Positions 43,021 to 55,849 of a DNA stretch of 64,000 bases are shown here, one piece after another; the first letter of the stretch is position 1; each line of letters starts with the position of its first letter. A program made the translations under genes and the position numbers. The notes below the pieces were generated by a model that searched no databases, had not been told where the DNA came from, and saw only the letters and a list, made by a program, of their open reading frames with translations. Origin of the DNA: Rhizomys pruinosus. Taxonomy: Eukaryota; Chordata; Mammalia; Rodentia; Spalacidae. The stretch covers positions 2,105,962-2,169,961 of the forward strand of contig VZQC01002915.1 in assembly GCA_009823505.1 (NCBI GenBank), read 5' to 3'.

Positions 43021-43062
<42 letters not shown>

Positions 43063-43342
43063 TATGAGGGTGTGGAATCAGAAATAAACATCAGTTATCT
43101 TGTTCTAATGCTTTCTACCTTATTTTTTGAGAGCAATCTTCCACTGAACCTGGAGCTCACTTATTTGGATTGACAGGTTGACCAGCAAGCCCCTGGTGTC
43201 CTCCTGTCTCTCTCTCCTTCCCAAAGCTTGTGTTACAGACACATGGTGTGTGCCTGGCTTTTTATGTGGGTGCTGAGAATCTGAACCCATTCTTCATGCT
43301 TACATGGCATGCATTTTATCACTGAACCAGCTCTCTAGGCCT
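43021..43342 (-). repeat. (TG)n tract joined to an antisense B4 SINE
   Basis: A TG run (43021-43062) followed by antisense B4: gagagcaatcttccactgaa, cctggagctcacttatttgg, cttgtgttacagacacatgg and tgcctggctttttatgtggg. Confidence 0.65.
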
Positions 43343-43344
43343 TA

Positions 43345-44580
43345 AATGCCAATTAAAATTTATATTTTAAATTTATTCTTTGAAAATTTCTCACATCTAT
43401 TCAATGTATTTCATTCATATTTACCATCCTTACTACCAACTATACCCAGAATCCCCACAACATGTACCCCATCCAACTTCACATCATCTTATTCTTTTTT
43501 AAGTTTTTAAAATAATTACTCACTGAGTCCAATAGTGCTGCCCATATGTACATCGTGGGGTCATCCACAGGAGCATAGGAAGCCTACCAGTGACCACACC
43601 CCAAGAAAACAGACTCTTCTTCCTCTCTAGGCATCGACTCTCAATAGTGCCTTAGGTAGAGATGAGTCCTCATGAGCTCGTCCCCATCTGTGCTGCCTTG
43701 ATCTTATGCAGGTCTCCTGTAGGTAACTCTATCTGCTTTGAGTTCATGAGTGAAATGGCTATGCCACGTCCCGAATCAGCATTTAGCAACATTCCTCCTT
43801 ATTCTTTGGCTGTTGAAATCTTTCTTCTCTCTCTTCTATGATGTTTCCTGAACCTTGGATTGGGGGAGGGTGTGGTTGAGATAGGTGCTTAGTATGTGAC
43901 TAACACTCATAGTCACTTATATTCACTGCACTTTGAACATTTATGAGTCTCTGTATTTACCATTGTCCACTGCCAAAAGGTTCTCTGACCAAGACTGAGA
44001 GAAGCACAGATCTATTAGTGTAAGCATAAATATTTAGAAGGGAATTTGATAACATGACAGTTTAGTAAAACGATAATATAGGTTGCCTACTAGACTATGA
44101 CCTACATAGCCATTGTCTTTTGGCCAAGCAGGTCTATAGGACCAGGCCTGATTCATCTCTTATGGAACATGCCTCAAATCCAATTAGAAAACAGTTGGTT
44201 ACCCCCATAACAGTTATGCCACTATTACACAGTCATGTCTTGTCTGGCAGCTCAGTATTGTAGCATACAGGGTACAAGTTGAGTAAGACCACTGATACCT
44301 TTTCTTCCTTAGTACTTAGCCTACATATCACGTTCCAGCAACATGAAAGCTAGCCAGCAGGAGGGTGGTTCTTGTCCAGTTACAGACTGATTTCTTTGTG
44401 TCTTTCAACCCAAATGTGTGGTATCCTCATAATTGGGTCTTGCTGTTTAGTTAAGGTGACCAATCAATAGCAATGTCAATAGCCTGTATTATTTTGGGTA
44501 TCTCTGGGACCTCCTTGACCAATAACTCATAGGGAGATATCTCATGCCTCAGATGTCATATTTTAAAGGTAAAAGGAAAT
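43345..44580. mobile_element. Rodent Lx-type L1 non-coding region
   Basis: Phrases of the old rodent L1 (Lx-type) non-coding 3' region appear in order: gtgctgcccatatgtacatc, gtggggtcatccacaggagc, gatcttatgcaggtctcctg, ttggttacccccataacagt, tgaaagctagccagcagg, and atagcaatgtcaatagcctg. No coding part remains. Confidence 0.7.
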
Positions 44581-44950
44581 ATAGTAAAAAATGTAGTCTC
44601 AGTTTCTACCTAATTTCTTACCCACTGTTATGAAGTTCTTGCACATCCTTCCAGAGATGATCAATGGAGACACAGGAGTATGTGTTTCCCTACTCCTTTT
44701 ATACAAATGTAAGTTTATGTTCATATTGTTCTATGCCACATTATCTTTGCTAACAATCTGCTTTTGAGATGATTTCATTTCAGTGTGTAGAGATCCTCTG
44801 CCTTCTATCTTTACAGTTGCATGCCAAGAGCGATATTGTTGAGTAATATTTATTGACATGAGATAATGTTTACAATACATTTCCAAATTAGAAAGACTAC
44901 AAGCTGTTTCTGCAATCCCATTTTGTTGTTATAATAGCAAAGACGAAATA

Positions 44951-44969
44951 TTTTTATATATATATATAC
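44951..44969. repeat. (TA)n microsatellite
   Basis: A short TA run of about 19 nt. Confidence 0.85.
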
Positions 44970-45447
44970 CTTGGAAAAATACAGAGACTATCTACAATTA
45001 TAGGTTAGAATGTAAATAGTAGTTCTTTTTAGGTAGTTTCATTGTAAATGTTTTAAAAAACTGTCTTTTTTATATTTCACATTTTCTGTATTGAGGCTTT
45101 AAAACAGAACAATACAGATCTGGCCCCATGAGGTTGGCAGATCTCCTGGGGATGACAGCTTGTGCCTCCTTAGTGGGTCAGTACTGACCTGCCACCCACA
45201 CAGAGCACCCTTCTTCTTCATGGGGAGTCACCTAGGATCACTGACTGCACAGACCCCTGCTTTGACACCATGTGCCCTTATGCCATTTGCTTCCAAACCA
45301 CCAATGAAAGTGAGGGATGATTCAAATGCAATTTCCTGGACCATATATTCTGACTCTGAAACTCCCATTTGAGCCCCGGGAGTGTGTTTTCTTCAAAAAC
45401 ATTCAGTGGTTTGATGCTTATTAATGTTAGAGAAACTTTGTTTACTT

Positions 45448-45650
45448 GCAAGCTTTGTTGTAAAGAGCCAGATGGTGAGTATTTTAGATTTTGCTGGCTC
45501 TATGGTTTTAGCTGAAACTATACAGTTATGGGTGCCATAGAAAAAAGCTATAGACAGTGTACATATGAATTACTGTGCCTGTGTTACAATAAAACTTTAT
45601 TTACAAAACAGATATCCTGCCAGATTAGCTGGTACATCATAGTTTTAGAC
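45448..45650 (+). mobile_element. Fossil hAT/Charlie-type DNA transposon
   Basis: tgtaaagagccagatggtga, gtattttagattttgctggc, caataaaactttatttacaa and gccagattagctggtacatc follow a mammal-wide non-autonomous hAT-type element in sense orientation. The family name was not resolved. Confidence 0.65.
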
Positions 45651-45744
45651 TCTTGGTGTAAATTGATCTGTAACTCTTTAACAAATTAATCAAAAGGTGG
45701 GAGAACCACCAAGTGCTACTTATATTTGAAGAAGAGGGCAAAGC

Positions 45745-45845
45745 TATAAATAACAACTATTAATTAAGTGCTTTTCATGCCTGGCACTTTTAAGATACAG
45801 CTTAAACTTTAAAGCAGTCTTGCACAGTAGCCATTATCTGTTATT
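45745..45845 (-). repeat. MIR fragment, antisense
   Basis: taagtgcttttcatgcctgg, cacttttaagatacagctta and cagtagccattatctgttat fit an antisense MIR. Confidence 0.5.
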
Positions 45846-45894
45846 TAAATAAAGCATTTGAAAGAGACAGTGTAGTTAGTTTGAGTTTGCACAT

Positions 45895-46252
45895 CAGTAA
45901 TAGTGGTTAGTTTACATGGCTTGTGATAGTGGTTGTCTCACATGGCCAGTAATTGTGGTCAGCTCACCTGCCCATAATAATAATTAGATTGCATGGTCAG
46001 TAATATTGGTCAGTCTGCATGGCAAGTAGTGGTAGTTGCCTTGCCTGGTCAACAATAGTGATTGGCTCACATAGGCAGTATTGGTGGTTGGCTTGCCTGG
46101 TCAATAATGGTGATCACCTTGTATTGCCAGTAATGGTGGTTGGTGGTTGGGCTGCATAGTGATGGTGATCACCTTGTGTTGCCAGTAATGGTGGTTGGTG
46201 GTTGGGCTGCATAGTAATGGTGATCAGCTTGTATGGCCAGTGATAGAGGCTG
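45895..46252. repeat. Degenerate 26-bp tandem array with 55-bp higher-order unit
   Basis: About thirteen units of a 26-bp motif (cagtaatagtggttagttta followed by catggc) run in a row with strong divergence. In the right part a 55-bp compound unit (cagtaatggtggttggtggt … cttgtgttgc) is repeated nearly exactly. It lies between two Lx-type L1 fragments. Confidence 0.85.
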
Positions 46253-46299
46253 TCTTATTCCTGCTCACTCACAGGGATAGGCTTGCATGGTTAGTGATG

Positions 46300-47070
46300 G
46301 GAGTCTGTTTCCTTATGTTCATGCATGGACCCTGGCTCTTGCAATCTTTCTGTCCTCTCTTCTGCAATGATCCCTGAGCCATGGGTGGGTGAAGTTTCAT
46401 ACAAGAGTCCTATCCAGGGACACAGCCTCTGCAGTCTCTCATTCTCTAAAACTTGGCCTGTTGTGGCCATCTGTGTGCATCATACTCTGTTGTATGAAGC
46501 TTCATTGGTGAGAGTTGAATGTTCTCTTTCTACCCCCTGTTCTGCTATATTCCATGAGCCTTAGGTGTAGATGAGCCATTTAGAGTTGGGCAATTCTCAG
46601 ACATATATTTTTTGTGTGTGACCAGTTGTAGAACTCTATAATAGCCTCCATCTGTTGCAAAAATAAGTTTCTTTAATGAGTGGTATACGGTATTCTCGTC
46701 TGTAAAATATAAGGATCCATATTTATCAGGCAGTAAGAAATTTCATTTTTCTAGAGATATGACAGAAATAGAGATTTCTCTAGAATCTGTGATCTCTCCA
46801 GCCATGTGAATTTAGCAATATTTACAGTGCCACCCATGAGTTCCCTCCTACTGAGAGAGCTTTAAGTCCAATTCAATAGCTTTTGATTACCCTTTAATTA
46901 GAAGTGCCATTGCTGTATCAATAGAGTATCTGTCATTATTGTTATTAGGCTTTACAGCTTGGTTGGACCACTGATTAATTTTTTTCCCTTTAGCACCTTC
47001 CATAGTATCCTTTAGAACATGAGAGCTAGTCTGTCTTCAGGGAGAAGGCTTCCAGGTCACTTGTGATTTC
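46300..47070. mobile_element. Rodent Lx-type L1 fragment, diverged
   Basis: tggctcttgcaatctttctg, tcctctcttctgcaatgatc, cctgagccatgggtggg, gtgaccagttgtagaactct, catgagttccctcctactga and tgagagctagtctgtcttca resemble pieces of the Lx non-coding region, partly rearranged. Confidence 0.5.
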
Positions 47071-47714
47071 CTTTTTCTTGAAGGGAAAGAGAGTACTGTT
47101 GTCACAGAAATGGCTCTGACTACCTGCTGGACAGTTCTGAGTCCTGCTTCTTGGAGACTTGAGTTACCTTCTACTGTGCCCTAGAGTCCTTAGATCCAGC
47201 TTTCAATGGGAGATGTTGCATGGTAAACATGCAAGTTTCTAGATGGCCTGTGTTAAACATCCACTCTGCTTAGAGCCCATTGAGAGTTCCAGCTACAAGC
47301 AGAGTGTAGTCATTATTTTGCCTGAGCCGTCACTTCCCTTTTCTCTTTTTCCCATCCCTGAGTCTCAGCCATGTCCTGACCCAATGAGAAGGTACTATCC
47401 CCTCAGCAGGATTCATCCTCTGAGGGTGGTATTCAGTTTCATGGCTTTGACAGGTAGCAATATGGGTTACGCTGTTCTCTTCTAAGGCTATTTTATAAAA
47501 GCACCCATCTTGCCATTTATAGGAACCTAGTTTGCCTTGAGATACTGGTTTATTACATAAAATACTGAAAACTTGGGCTGTATATTGGATTAACTGAGAC
47601 AACAGATACAAAACAGAATCTTGAACCCAGTACTTGGAACACCGTGGCTGCTCAATCATATCATGGCTGATTATACAATTACCTTTATTGCACCAACCAG
47701 GAATCCCCATAGCG

Positions 47715-47810
47715 ATTCACTGAGGTCATTATCATCATCCTGGTTTTATAAAGGAGACACACTGAGCTTTACAGAATCTCATGTTCTGTGTAGATTCAAC
47801 CAGTCCCTCA
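47715..47810 (-). repeat. MIR-like fragment
   Basis: attatcatcatcctggtttt followed by ataaaggagacacactgagc fits an antisense MIR. Confidence 0.45.
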
Positions 47811-48649
47811 GGCTCCCAGGCCACGTGCTCTTAGCTACTTACTGTGCATCATGCGGTTTAAAGACAGGTCATAAGAAGAGCCAGGGCTACTAGGAGCTGT
47901 AGACAGTCCCTATCCAAGGAACCTCAGAAAACCCTTGACAGATGTTCCTCACTTCTGTCAGCTGAGGCTTCTTCTGCCCACTCACAAACTAGTGGCAGAC
48001 TCTCCAAGCTAACAGCTTCGTGCTTCCCTCTCATCAGGTAATAAGCTGCTTAGCTTGCCTCTGCTGGACACTTGGTGGTGAGTTACTACTTTCTTGGCCC
48101 TGGTACTGACCGTTTAACCCATGCCTACTCCTTTCTGCTCTCTTCTTTGCCATAGAAAGTACACAAGCACACCGGATGTGTCCAGAAATTGACAGAGCCC
48201 TCCTTGGCAGAAACTCCATTTCCATATTCAATCAGAGGTTATGACACTATTAGCTATCTGCCTTGGGAGGCCTTGACCTAGTTTGAACGAGGCAGCTGTG
48301 AAACAGCAGTTTGACTAAAGTGCTCCAAAAGATGCCTGAGGTGACCCCTGTTTCCACCATCTGCATCTCAGCACATATTAAGTAAACCAGAGACTCAGAG
48401 GATATCCTGACATCTCCTTGAAGTCACCTGCCATCACCATCATGATCTTGATAGCTTTCACTCCAGTGCACCTCCTGACATTTTCATAGAGCTGTCTTTG
48501 AACACTATACCACCCCTGCCTTCTCCCAAGAATCATTTCTCAATTTTCTAGCCACACCTGCCTGTTCCTTTTGCCCTGGCCCCATTGATGTATTCTTTAT
48601 TCTGAAGTCTTTAGTGCCCGTCATGACTTTGCAATTGAAATTGGTCTTA

Positions 48650-48800
48650 GAGTGGAGCACACGCCTGTAATTCCAGCTCTTGGGAAGAAGCTGATTGTGG
48701 ATTGCAAGTTTGAGGTTGGCTTTGTCTACATAGTAGTAAGCCACAGTATGCTACAGCATGAGGCCCCACCTCAAAAACACAAAAACAAAAACAAAAGAAA
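48650..48800 (+). repeat. Old B1-like SINE
   Basis: gagcacacgcctgtaattcc, agctcttgggaagaagctga and gaggccccacctcaaaaaca follow B1 with many changes and an A-rich end. Confidence 0.6.
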
Positions 48801-48804
48801 GGGG

Positions 48805-49078
48805 GCTGGAGAGATGGCTTAGCAGTTAAGAGCACCGGCTGCTCTTGTGGAGGCCTGAGTTTGGTCCCTGAACCCACATGCTGGCTAACAAGCATCTGTA
48901 ACTCCAGTTACAGAGGATCCAGTGCCTTCTTCTGACCTCTGCAGACATTGTATGACACAGGTGCACTTACATACATGCAGGCATTTCACTTGTACACATA
49001 AAAATAATAAGTAAAATATTTTAAAAAAGAAGGAAAGGAGGGGAGTAAGAGTAAAGAAGGAAGAAAGGAAGGAAAGAA

Positions 49079-49127
<49 letters not shown>
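48805..49127 (+). repeat. B2 SINE followed by a purine tract and (GA)n
   Basis: B2 (gggctggagagatggcttag … cacataaaaataataagta) occupies 48805-49020. Its A-rich tail passes into GGAA-rich sequence and a pure (GA)n run (49082-49127). Confidence 0.85.
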
Positions 49128-49128
<1 letters not shown>

Positions 49129-49294
49129 CTTAGGAGAAAAGCTGACACCCATGACATGCAGTCTCAGCATGGTCTTATCCCGGGGCATCCCCAGCCACGA
49201 TGGGCCCTGGCTTTCTCTTCTTCCCTCAGTGTTCCATGCTGCCTTCCCCAGGCTGCCTTCTGTAGCACCATGAGTAGTTATCCATGGTGCTTGA

Positions 49295-49348
49295 CCCACT
49301 CTGCAAGAGCATCCAGGTCTCTTAACCGCAGAGCCATCTCTCCAGCCC
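49295..49348 (-). repeat. B2/ID head fragment, antisense
   Basis: ctgcaagagcatccaggtct followed by cttaaccgcagagccatctc tccagcccc is only the first ~50 nt of a B2-type head. Confidence 0.65.
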
Positions 49349-49465
49349 CAGGGCCTTTTCTGTATTCACCACTTTGTGTAGAATGTGGTTAATCCCGTAG
49401 TAACATTTTCCATGCCATGGCATTAAGATTCCTTCTTCTGCATGTTACCGTGTCCCTTTAAAGCT

Positions 49466-49685
49466 TGTAATCAGACAGTCCTGGGGTTCAAATCCCAGTT
49501 ATGCTGTTTTAAAGCTCTGGGACTTCAGGTGACTAATTAACCTTCTGAGCCTCGATTTCCTGACTAGACAAGTGAGAGAGCTCATGCTTAACACAAAGAG
49601 TTCTGAAAATTAAATGAAATTGTCTATAGAAATCAGTTAAGCCTATCTCTTGCTATGTAGTAATCACTAAATTAATGTGATAGCA
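49466..49685 (+). repeat. MIR SINE, nearly full length
   Basis: tcagacagtcctggggttca, aatcccagttatgctg, ccttctgagcctcgatttcc and gttctgaaaattaaatgaaa follow the whole sense MIR. It is the best-preserved MIR of the window. Confidence 0.75.
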
Positions 49686-51300
49686 GAAATATAATTTTTG
49701 CTCCATTTAGAAAAGATGAAGGCAAACCACACCCATTATGGCTATTGTTCACAGCCTTGGCCCCAAGTTAGAACAACTTGGAGATCATTTTAAAATGCCA
49801 ACAGCTGGGTCATGCTCCAGCTAGTTAAGTCAGGACGTCAGTGGACATGCCCAGGCATCGGTAGCCTCTGAAGTTGCCCAGGTGGTTTCCACGGACAGAC
49901 AAGGTTGCCCCCTTTTACTGTGCCCTCTGCTGCCTCTTTCAGGGCTGAGCATAAACACCTTGGAACTTGAAAAAGCTAAGAAGGCAGGAGACACGGAGAG
50001 AAAATGTGGTGGCTGAGCCTCTCCTTTGTTGCCCCTCACGATGTGTCTGGGGACTGTGTTCTCTACATGTTCTTATTTAATTTTCACCATGAACTTGTAC
50101 TATCAGAATTACAGTCCTTGTTTCTTCTATGAGCACTACAAAGAATCAATCACTTCTTTAATACCAGGTAACAGGTGGTTTAAGGGTAAAGAGGAGAAGT
50201 TAGAGCGGGGCTCTCTCCTTTCATCTTGGCCTCTCCCCCTCTGGCGGGGACCCCCCCCCCCAGTGAGGTGACTGAGTGCCCCGGTTATCCTAGCTCCTAG
50301 GTGAGGGCTGGCTGCCACACCAGCAATATTTTATAACCCAACCCATTCGCTGCTCACGGGTCCTTGCCAGCAATCTCCCACCTGCTCTTGCACTCTCTCG
50401 GGTCATGCTGTTTGCTGAACGGGGAGGAGAGATTTAAGTGTCTAGCAAAGGCTCTCCATGGCTGAAGGAGAAGTATTTCCTGACCAGAAAGAGGAGCGTT
50501 GGCGCTGTTGTTAATTGTGATAAATTTTCAGGCATTGTGTTGGGCTAGGAATAAAGGAAGGGGGAGGGGCACAGTGAGAAACAGATTCTTTCTTGCCTGA
50601 TAATAGGAGGGGCTAGGGATTAGTGGGAGGGGTCTCCAGTTCAGAGCTTTGCCAACTGCACTGTGCACATTCGGCAGCAAGGGGTCTTGTTAAGATGAAA
50701 ATTCCAAGTTTATAGGTCCGGGATAGGACCTGGGATTCTGCATTTCTCACAGGCTGAGGCTGAGGCTGTTGGTCTGCCAGACACACTTGGCTTAGCAAGG
50801 CTGTATCTTCTAGTGATGGAGACCTGCCACTTTCCTTTTAGGAAGGGTTGTGGAATAGTGTGAACACCTAGGTACTAGCCCTGGCTACTGCCTTAATTTA
50901 TCCTTAGATATCTTTTAGGCTTTGCTTTCCTCTTCCATAATTGGAAGGATTTGGAGCCAGTGGCTAGGAATTTTGTGATTGCATTAGTTGGAGAGGCCAA
51001 GTTAGAGAGAGCCCAGGGTGAGGAGGATGGAACCCAGTGGCGGAGGCGAGAGCATCCTTTGCATAAAGTACCTGTTTCTTCTAGAGTCACCAAGCCTTAG
51101 TCCTGAAGGAGGTGGGAATGAGCATTTTGTGTATTGGGCGTCAAAGAGCTTAATGTAGACTATGAACTGAAGATATATAAGGAAGGTGGCTTCAACTCAT
51201 ACACCTGACTTGTCTAATGGGAACAGTGTATTTGGAAATGTCAAATATCTGCAGGCTCCAGGGAGGGTCTTAAGTGTTAAGGGTCCTAGAGTAAATATGC

Positions 51301-51339
<39 letters not shown>

Positions 51340-51368
51340 TGTGAGAGTGTGTGTGTGTATGTGTGTCT
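51301..51368. repeat. (TG)n microsatellite
   Basis: A TG-rich run with a few interruptions (GAGAG, TATG). The Val-Cys open frame across it is an artefact. Confidence 0.93.
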
Positions 51369-53049
51369 TACCTCTTCAGTGTTTCCAGACCAACAGAAGT
51401 TCTTAAAATCCGTGTCATATGGTAGCCCCAGGATGGTTCAAGGCTTTAGTTTCTACTTTGTATTTTATAGACCTATTTTCTATAAACTCCATTATAAAAG
51501 TATCTAGAAAATACCAAAGGAAGCGTCGACAGCAATCCAGTTTTCAGAGATCAGCTCTGGCAGCACGGTGTATGTGAATGCATGCTGGAAAAATATGTCT
51601 ATACACACTGCTATGCAACTGCGCTCTGTAGCTACGTATCCATATCCACATGCAAGTTATATATAAACATTTAAATGAAAATGGTCTTAAGGAATGCTCA
51701 GTTTTCTGACCCACTTTTTCATTTGATATTTCTTAAACATCTTTCTCTGCTGCTCATAGGCCCGTTCCTTTCGCTTTTCCATTACTCTTTAAAAGCTCAT
51801 TTTTCTTGCTTGCTTGCTTTCTTCTTTTCATGTTGCTTGCATATTATACCATTTCATCTGGCTAATTCAGTATTGAATCCATTCTCCCTGAGGCTTCATG
51901 GCAAAGGGGCAAAGAATGCATTCATGAAATGAGAATAAGTGTAAGGAAGGCACGGGGTGTCTTGCTCCACTCCCTCCGAGGGTGTTTTCAGCCTGGCTTT
52001 GTTCTAGAAGCATCAAGTGGGAGTCTTGGCAGAGACTAAGCTCACCTTGTCCTGTGAGCAGTGGTGACAGCCACTGCAGCAATCAGCTATTGTGGATCAC
52101 TTGCTGTGGGGCATTTCAGAGGCCTTGAGGGGCTCTGCTCCTTTATGAACAGAAATCACTGGAGAAGCTGGATGGACCCAAATTAGTATTTGTAGTCCTG
52201 ACAATAGAGTCCTTGGACATTTGCATATATACACTACAAGAGCTAGCCAAAAAGATGGAGGAAACAGAGCAAATGTTTTGTGCACCAGGCCTGGGGTGAG
52301 ACTAGAACTGGATTCCTAGACTGGAGATTTTTGTTGTGACTTATTGAGGATGATATTCTGCTTCCTGATACTTTAACAAGTACCTAAGAAATTCGAGAAA
52401 TTCTGCAGTCCATTAGCCATGTTGCATTGGGCCTGTGGCAGGACCTCATGGTAGGAGCCCATGGCAGACTCATCTGCCCACATCATGGCCTGGAAGTGAA
52501 AAAGAGAAAGGAGGCCGGGTCACAGGATCCCCTTTGAGGGCATGTGTGCAGTGACCTACAACCTCCCATAAGCTCCTACCTCTTAAAGGCTCTTCCACTT
52601 TTCAATAGCACTAAGCTGGGGAACACTTTGGGATGTACTAAAGATCCAAACGATAATAGTAAGCCACTTCAGTTATGTGGACTTACTCCCCACATGTATA
52701 ACTCCAAGTATAACCCACTTGGCAGGACACCAAGAGGATTAAGTGGGATCATATATGGGAAACACCTAGCACGGAACATGGACACACTTGCAATATGGCC
52801 ACTACTGGCATATTTTTAGGGAACTTATAGGTGAGAAAAAGTACTTTGTACATGCATGCATGTGTGTGTATTTCTACTCATAAGGTACATTTCTTTTGGT
52901 CAGTGTAAAATACCTTGTGGAATTGAAACCAATAGCTATAAAATATAATATAATATGCTTTGTGGAATTATTTGGGTCAATGTTTGTGTGAAATACAGGG
53001 AAGAAGATATACCCCTGTTCATAAATTCAGACCCCAGGAAGCAGCGTGA

Positions 53050-53165
53050 AAAGTGAGATAGGGTTCTCTTCCTGCCTCTGGGACTAAGTAGATGTGTGAC
53101 CTGTGGTTAGTTACTTGTCTTCCTGAGTCCCATGACTGAGAATAGGTAGTTATTAGGTCACCTCA
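53050..53165 (+). repeat. MIR-like fragment
   Basis: gtagatgtgtgacctgtggt followed by tagttacttgtcttcctgag fits a sense MIR core. Confidence 0.4.
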
Positions 53166-53290
53166 TTGCCAAGGTCTCTTCTATGCCCAGTCATTTGTGC
53201 CTGTGCTATCACGGTGACTAGATCAGTGGTCCTTTCTTGAATATTCTCTTTGCTCCAGTGGAATATTTCTGGGATATCAAATAGCCAGGC

Positions 53291-53413
53291 CAATACTCAC
53301 CAATCCCCAGGACAAACTGTAGTCTTCTGAACAATGTTCCTCAGCCCCTAGAACACACAATAATGTCCTGCACAATTCTCACCAGCCCCCAGGACACACC
53401 ATAGCATCTAGGA
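53291..53413. repeat. 41-bp minisatellite, three diverged copies
   Basis: Three consecutive 41-nt units start with caat at 53291, 53332 and 53373 and share the order ctcaccag/aatcccc, aggacacac and an A-ending tail. Confidence 0.8.
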
Positions 53414-53964
53414 CTTGACACTGTTGAAGACAGGTTGGAGGAGCCGGGACAACAGTTATTTCCACAGCTGCCCTAGAATGTGATTTCTGTCTAGAAGTGG
53501 CTTTAGTGGGATGCAGTTTGAACTGTTTATGATGATCCTTCTTAGTAATTTGGGAAGATGAATGAAGTCTTAGTAATCACAACCCTTACATATCCTCTTC
53601 TTGGCCAAAATCTATTGAGATTTCTCCACAGAGAGAACCAGGAATCCCATTAGGTTAAGTGGCAGTTGACTTGGAGATGCAGAGTGAAGGCGCTCTGACT
53701 CAGAAATGCAAAAGGCCAGCTGAGTAGATAACTAACCTTGAAGTGGTCTCTTAGCCCTTCCAGGGGGATTTCTTGGCCCCACCTTCTTTCCTGTCTCCCT
53801 GCCGGTACTGGTGAGATGTTTAGCTGCCTTTTCCTACCCGCTCCTGCAGTCAAATTTCTTGAGCTCTATTGTGTAGAGTTGGCCAGGGAAAGATGAGATG
53901 ACATGGAAATACGGATGCTCAGATTGTAAAAAGCACCAGGAGAGGGAAGACAGCCAGGAAACAG

Positions 53965-53965
<1 letters not shown>

Positions 53966-54002
<37 letters not shown>
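53966..54002. repeat. (CA)n microsatellite
   Basis: A pure CA run of about 37 nt. Confidence 0.95.
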
Positions 54003-54008
<6 letters not shown>

Positions 54009-54462
54009 CCCACACTTTGAAGCCACTGATCTTTAGTGTTGATAGCTGGAATTGTAGTACCAGCATGAGGCTGTCAAGGGCAGCTCATTTCAAGTCAAAA
54101 CACTGAACTGATGACAAAGTGAGAAGCCAGCGGCTGTGATCTTCATCCTTGGGAAAGACTGGGAATGGGGCCGACACAGCAAGAAGCAAGTGACCAAGCA
54201 TGAGGACCAGGTCTCGCATTGTGATTAGAAAAGATCAGGGTTGTTCTAAGGAATGTACATCTTTATTAGAAAGAGTAGAATGGTTCCAAATAGTTTTTAT
54301 TTTAAAGCCTTAACATTTCTAAGCTGGAACCAGCAGAACCCCAGATGGCAGTCCTTTAGGACATATCTATGTACAACAAAATGTCTGCATCCGTCCATGT
54401 TAAAGATGGGCATGTGTCTTCCGTTGCCCTTCCAATCTTGTCACATTGAAATCAGCAATCTT

Positions 54463-54680
54463 TTTTCCCCATTTTTATTTTATGTGTCTCAGTGTATTGC
54501 CTGTGTGACTGTAAGTGCAACCATGCAGCGCAATGTCTGTGGAAGTCAGAAGAGGGCGTGAGATCCCCCAGAACTGAAGTTACAGGTGGTTGTTAGTTTC
54601 CATGTGGATGCTGGGAATGGAATCTGGGTCCTCTGTAAGAGCAGTCAGTGCTCTTATTTGCTGAGCCATCTCTCCAGCCT
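54463..54680 (-). repeat. B3 SINE, antisense
   Basis: tggaagtcagaagagggcgt, actgaagttacaggtggttg, ggatgctgggaatggaatct and ctgagccatctctccagcct are antisense B3. The 16-nt flanks tgaaatcagcaatctt (54447) and tgaaaccaacaatctt (54681) match at 14 positions and mark the insertion. Confidence 0.85.
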
Positions 54681-55849
54681 TGAAACCAACAATCTTAAAC
54701 CAATGTTTATACCCAAGACATTATGTAATTATCTAAGGATCAACTCTGCTGTGGGAGTCAGAGCAGTCATGTTCTTCCAGTTATATGGCTAGCTGGAAGA
54801 GGATGGATCTCATTACAACAGGAATGTCAGACTTAAGTGCAAGCCAGAAGACCTGTTGTTAGTGGACAACTATGTACAGAAGAGTGTCTTGTGTGGAACT
54901 GTTCACCATGTCCTGTGCAGTGGAATCCAGGCTGTGCTGTCCCAGACAGCACCTCTGAGTCATGTCTAGAGTCTCCTTTTGTATTTTGGCTTTCGAAGAG
55001 GTTGGAGGCTGTTGTCTCTAGTCACGATGGGGGTTCTATGGGGAAGGGAGGCAATGGAGGAATTTCCATATGCCTGTACCCCTCATCTTCTTGCAATGAA
55101 GGTGGGTGGCTCAGCCACTGGTGTCCTTGAATGCCACCGTTTGCTCTGATTTCCACTTGATTTTTCCACACATTTATTTCCTTTGTCTTGTTATTCTTTG
55201 TGTCTTTGTTTTGTGATTCTTCTTTTAGACTCTGGCCCTTGCAGATTTTGTCTTAAGGAATTAATGCTCTGTTTCTATCTTCTTGTACATTACCAATAAA
55301 GATGTTTGTACCGTCTCTAGGTCATGCTCCAATCCTGCCATAGTGTGGCCTCTTGTGAGGGCCTCGGCTCAAGAGGAAACAGTTACATGCTACTTTCTGT
55401 TGCTCGCCACTTCTTGGTGTGGATTTTCCTTCCCATCCAGGTTTTTGTTACCCACACCAAAGTGCCATCACAGCTCTTGTGCAAGGCTTGTAGCAGGTGT
55501 ATGAGTGGCTTGAAAGATAAGTCCCTGTAAATAAAGCTTATGATCTTAATGCTGGGAGCTGGCATCTTGCAGAGTCTAGCCAATTAAGATTAATTTTTCC
55601 AGAGAGATTTTGGAAGAGGCCCCGCTCTGAAGTCTCACTGTCTCATCTTGCCTTCAGTCTCCTTGGCCACTTGCTTGTTTTTGACAATCAGGAAAAGACA
55701 TTACTTCTGTGTTTGGGTGTGATTTGTTCTTTATAAACCCCAGTTTCTCTTTCGTGCCTAGAGTCCTCTTTCCATGTTTAAATGATGCTTTTCACATTGC
55801 AGTCCCTGTTTCAGAAGAAGTTTAAACTAGATTTGCTTTTGTTTCTTTT

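Noticed and set aside
55250..55540. AATAAA motifs at 55292 and 55530 as a gene 3' end
   Set aside because: No exon, open frame or downstream GT-rich element of note; isolated AATAAA hexamers are common in AT-rich intron.
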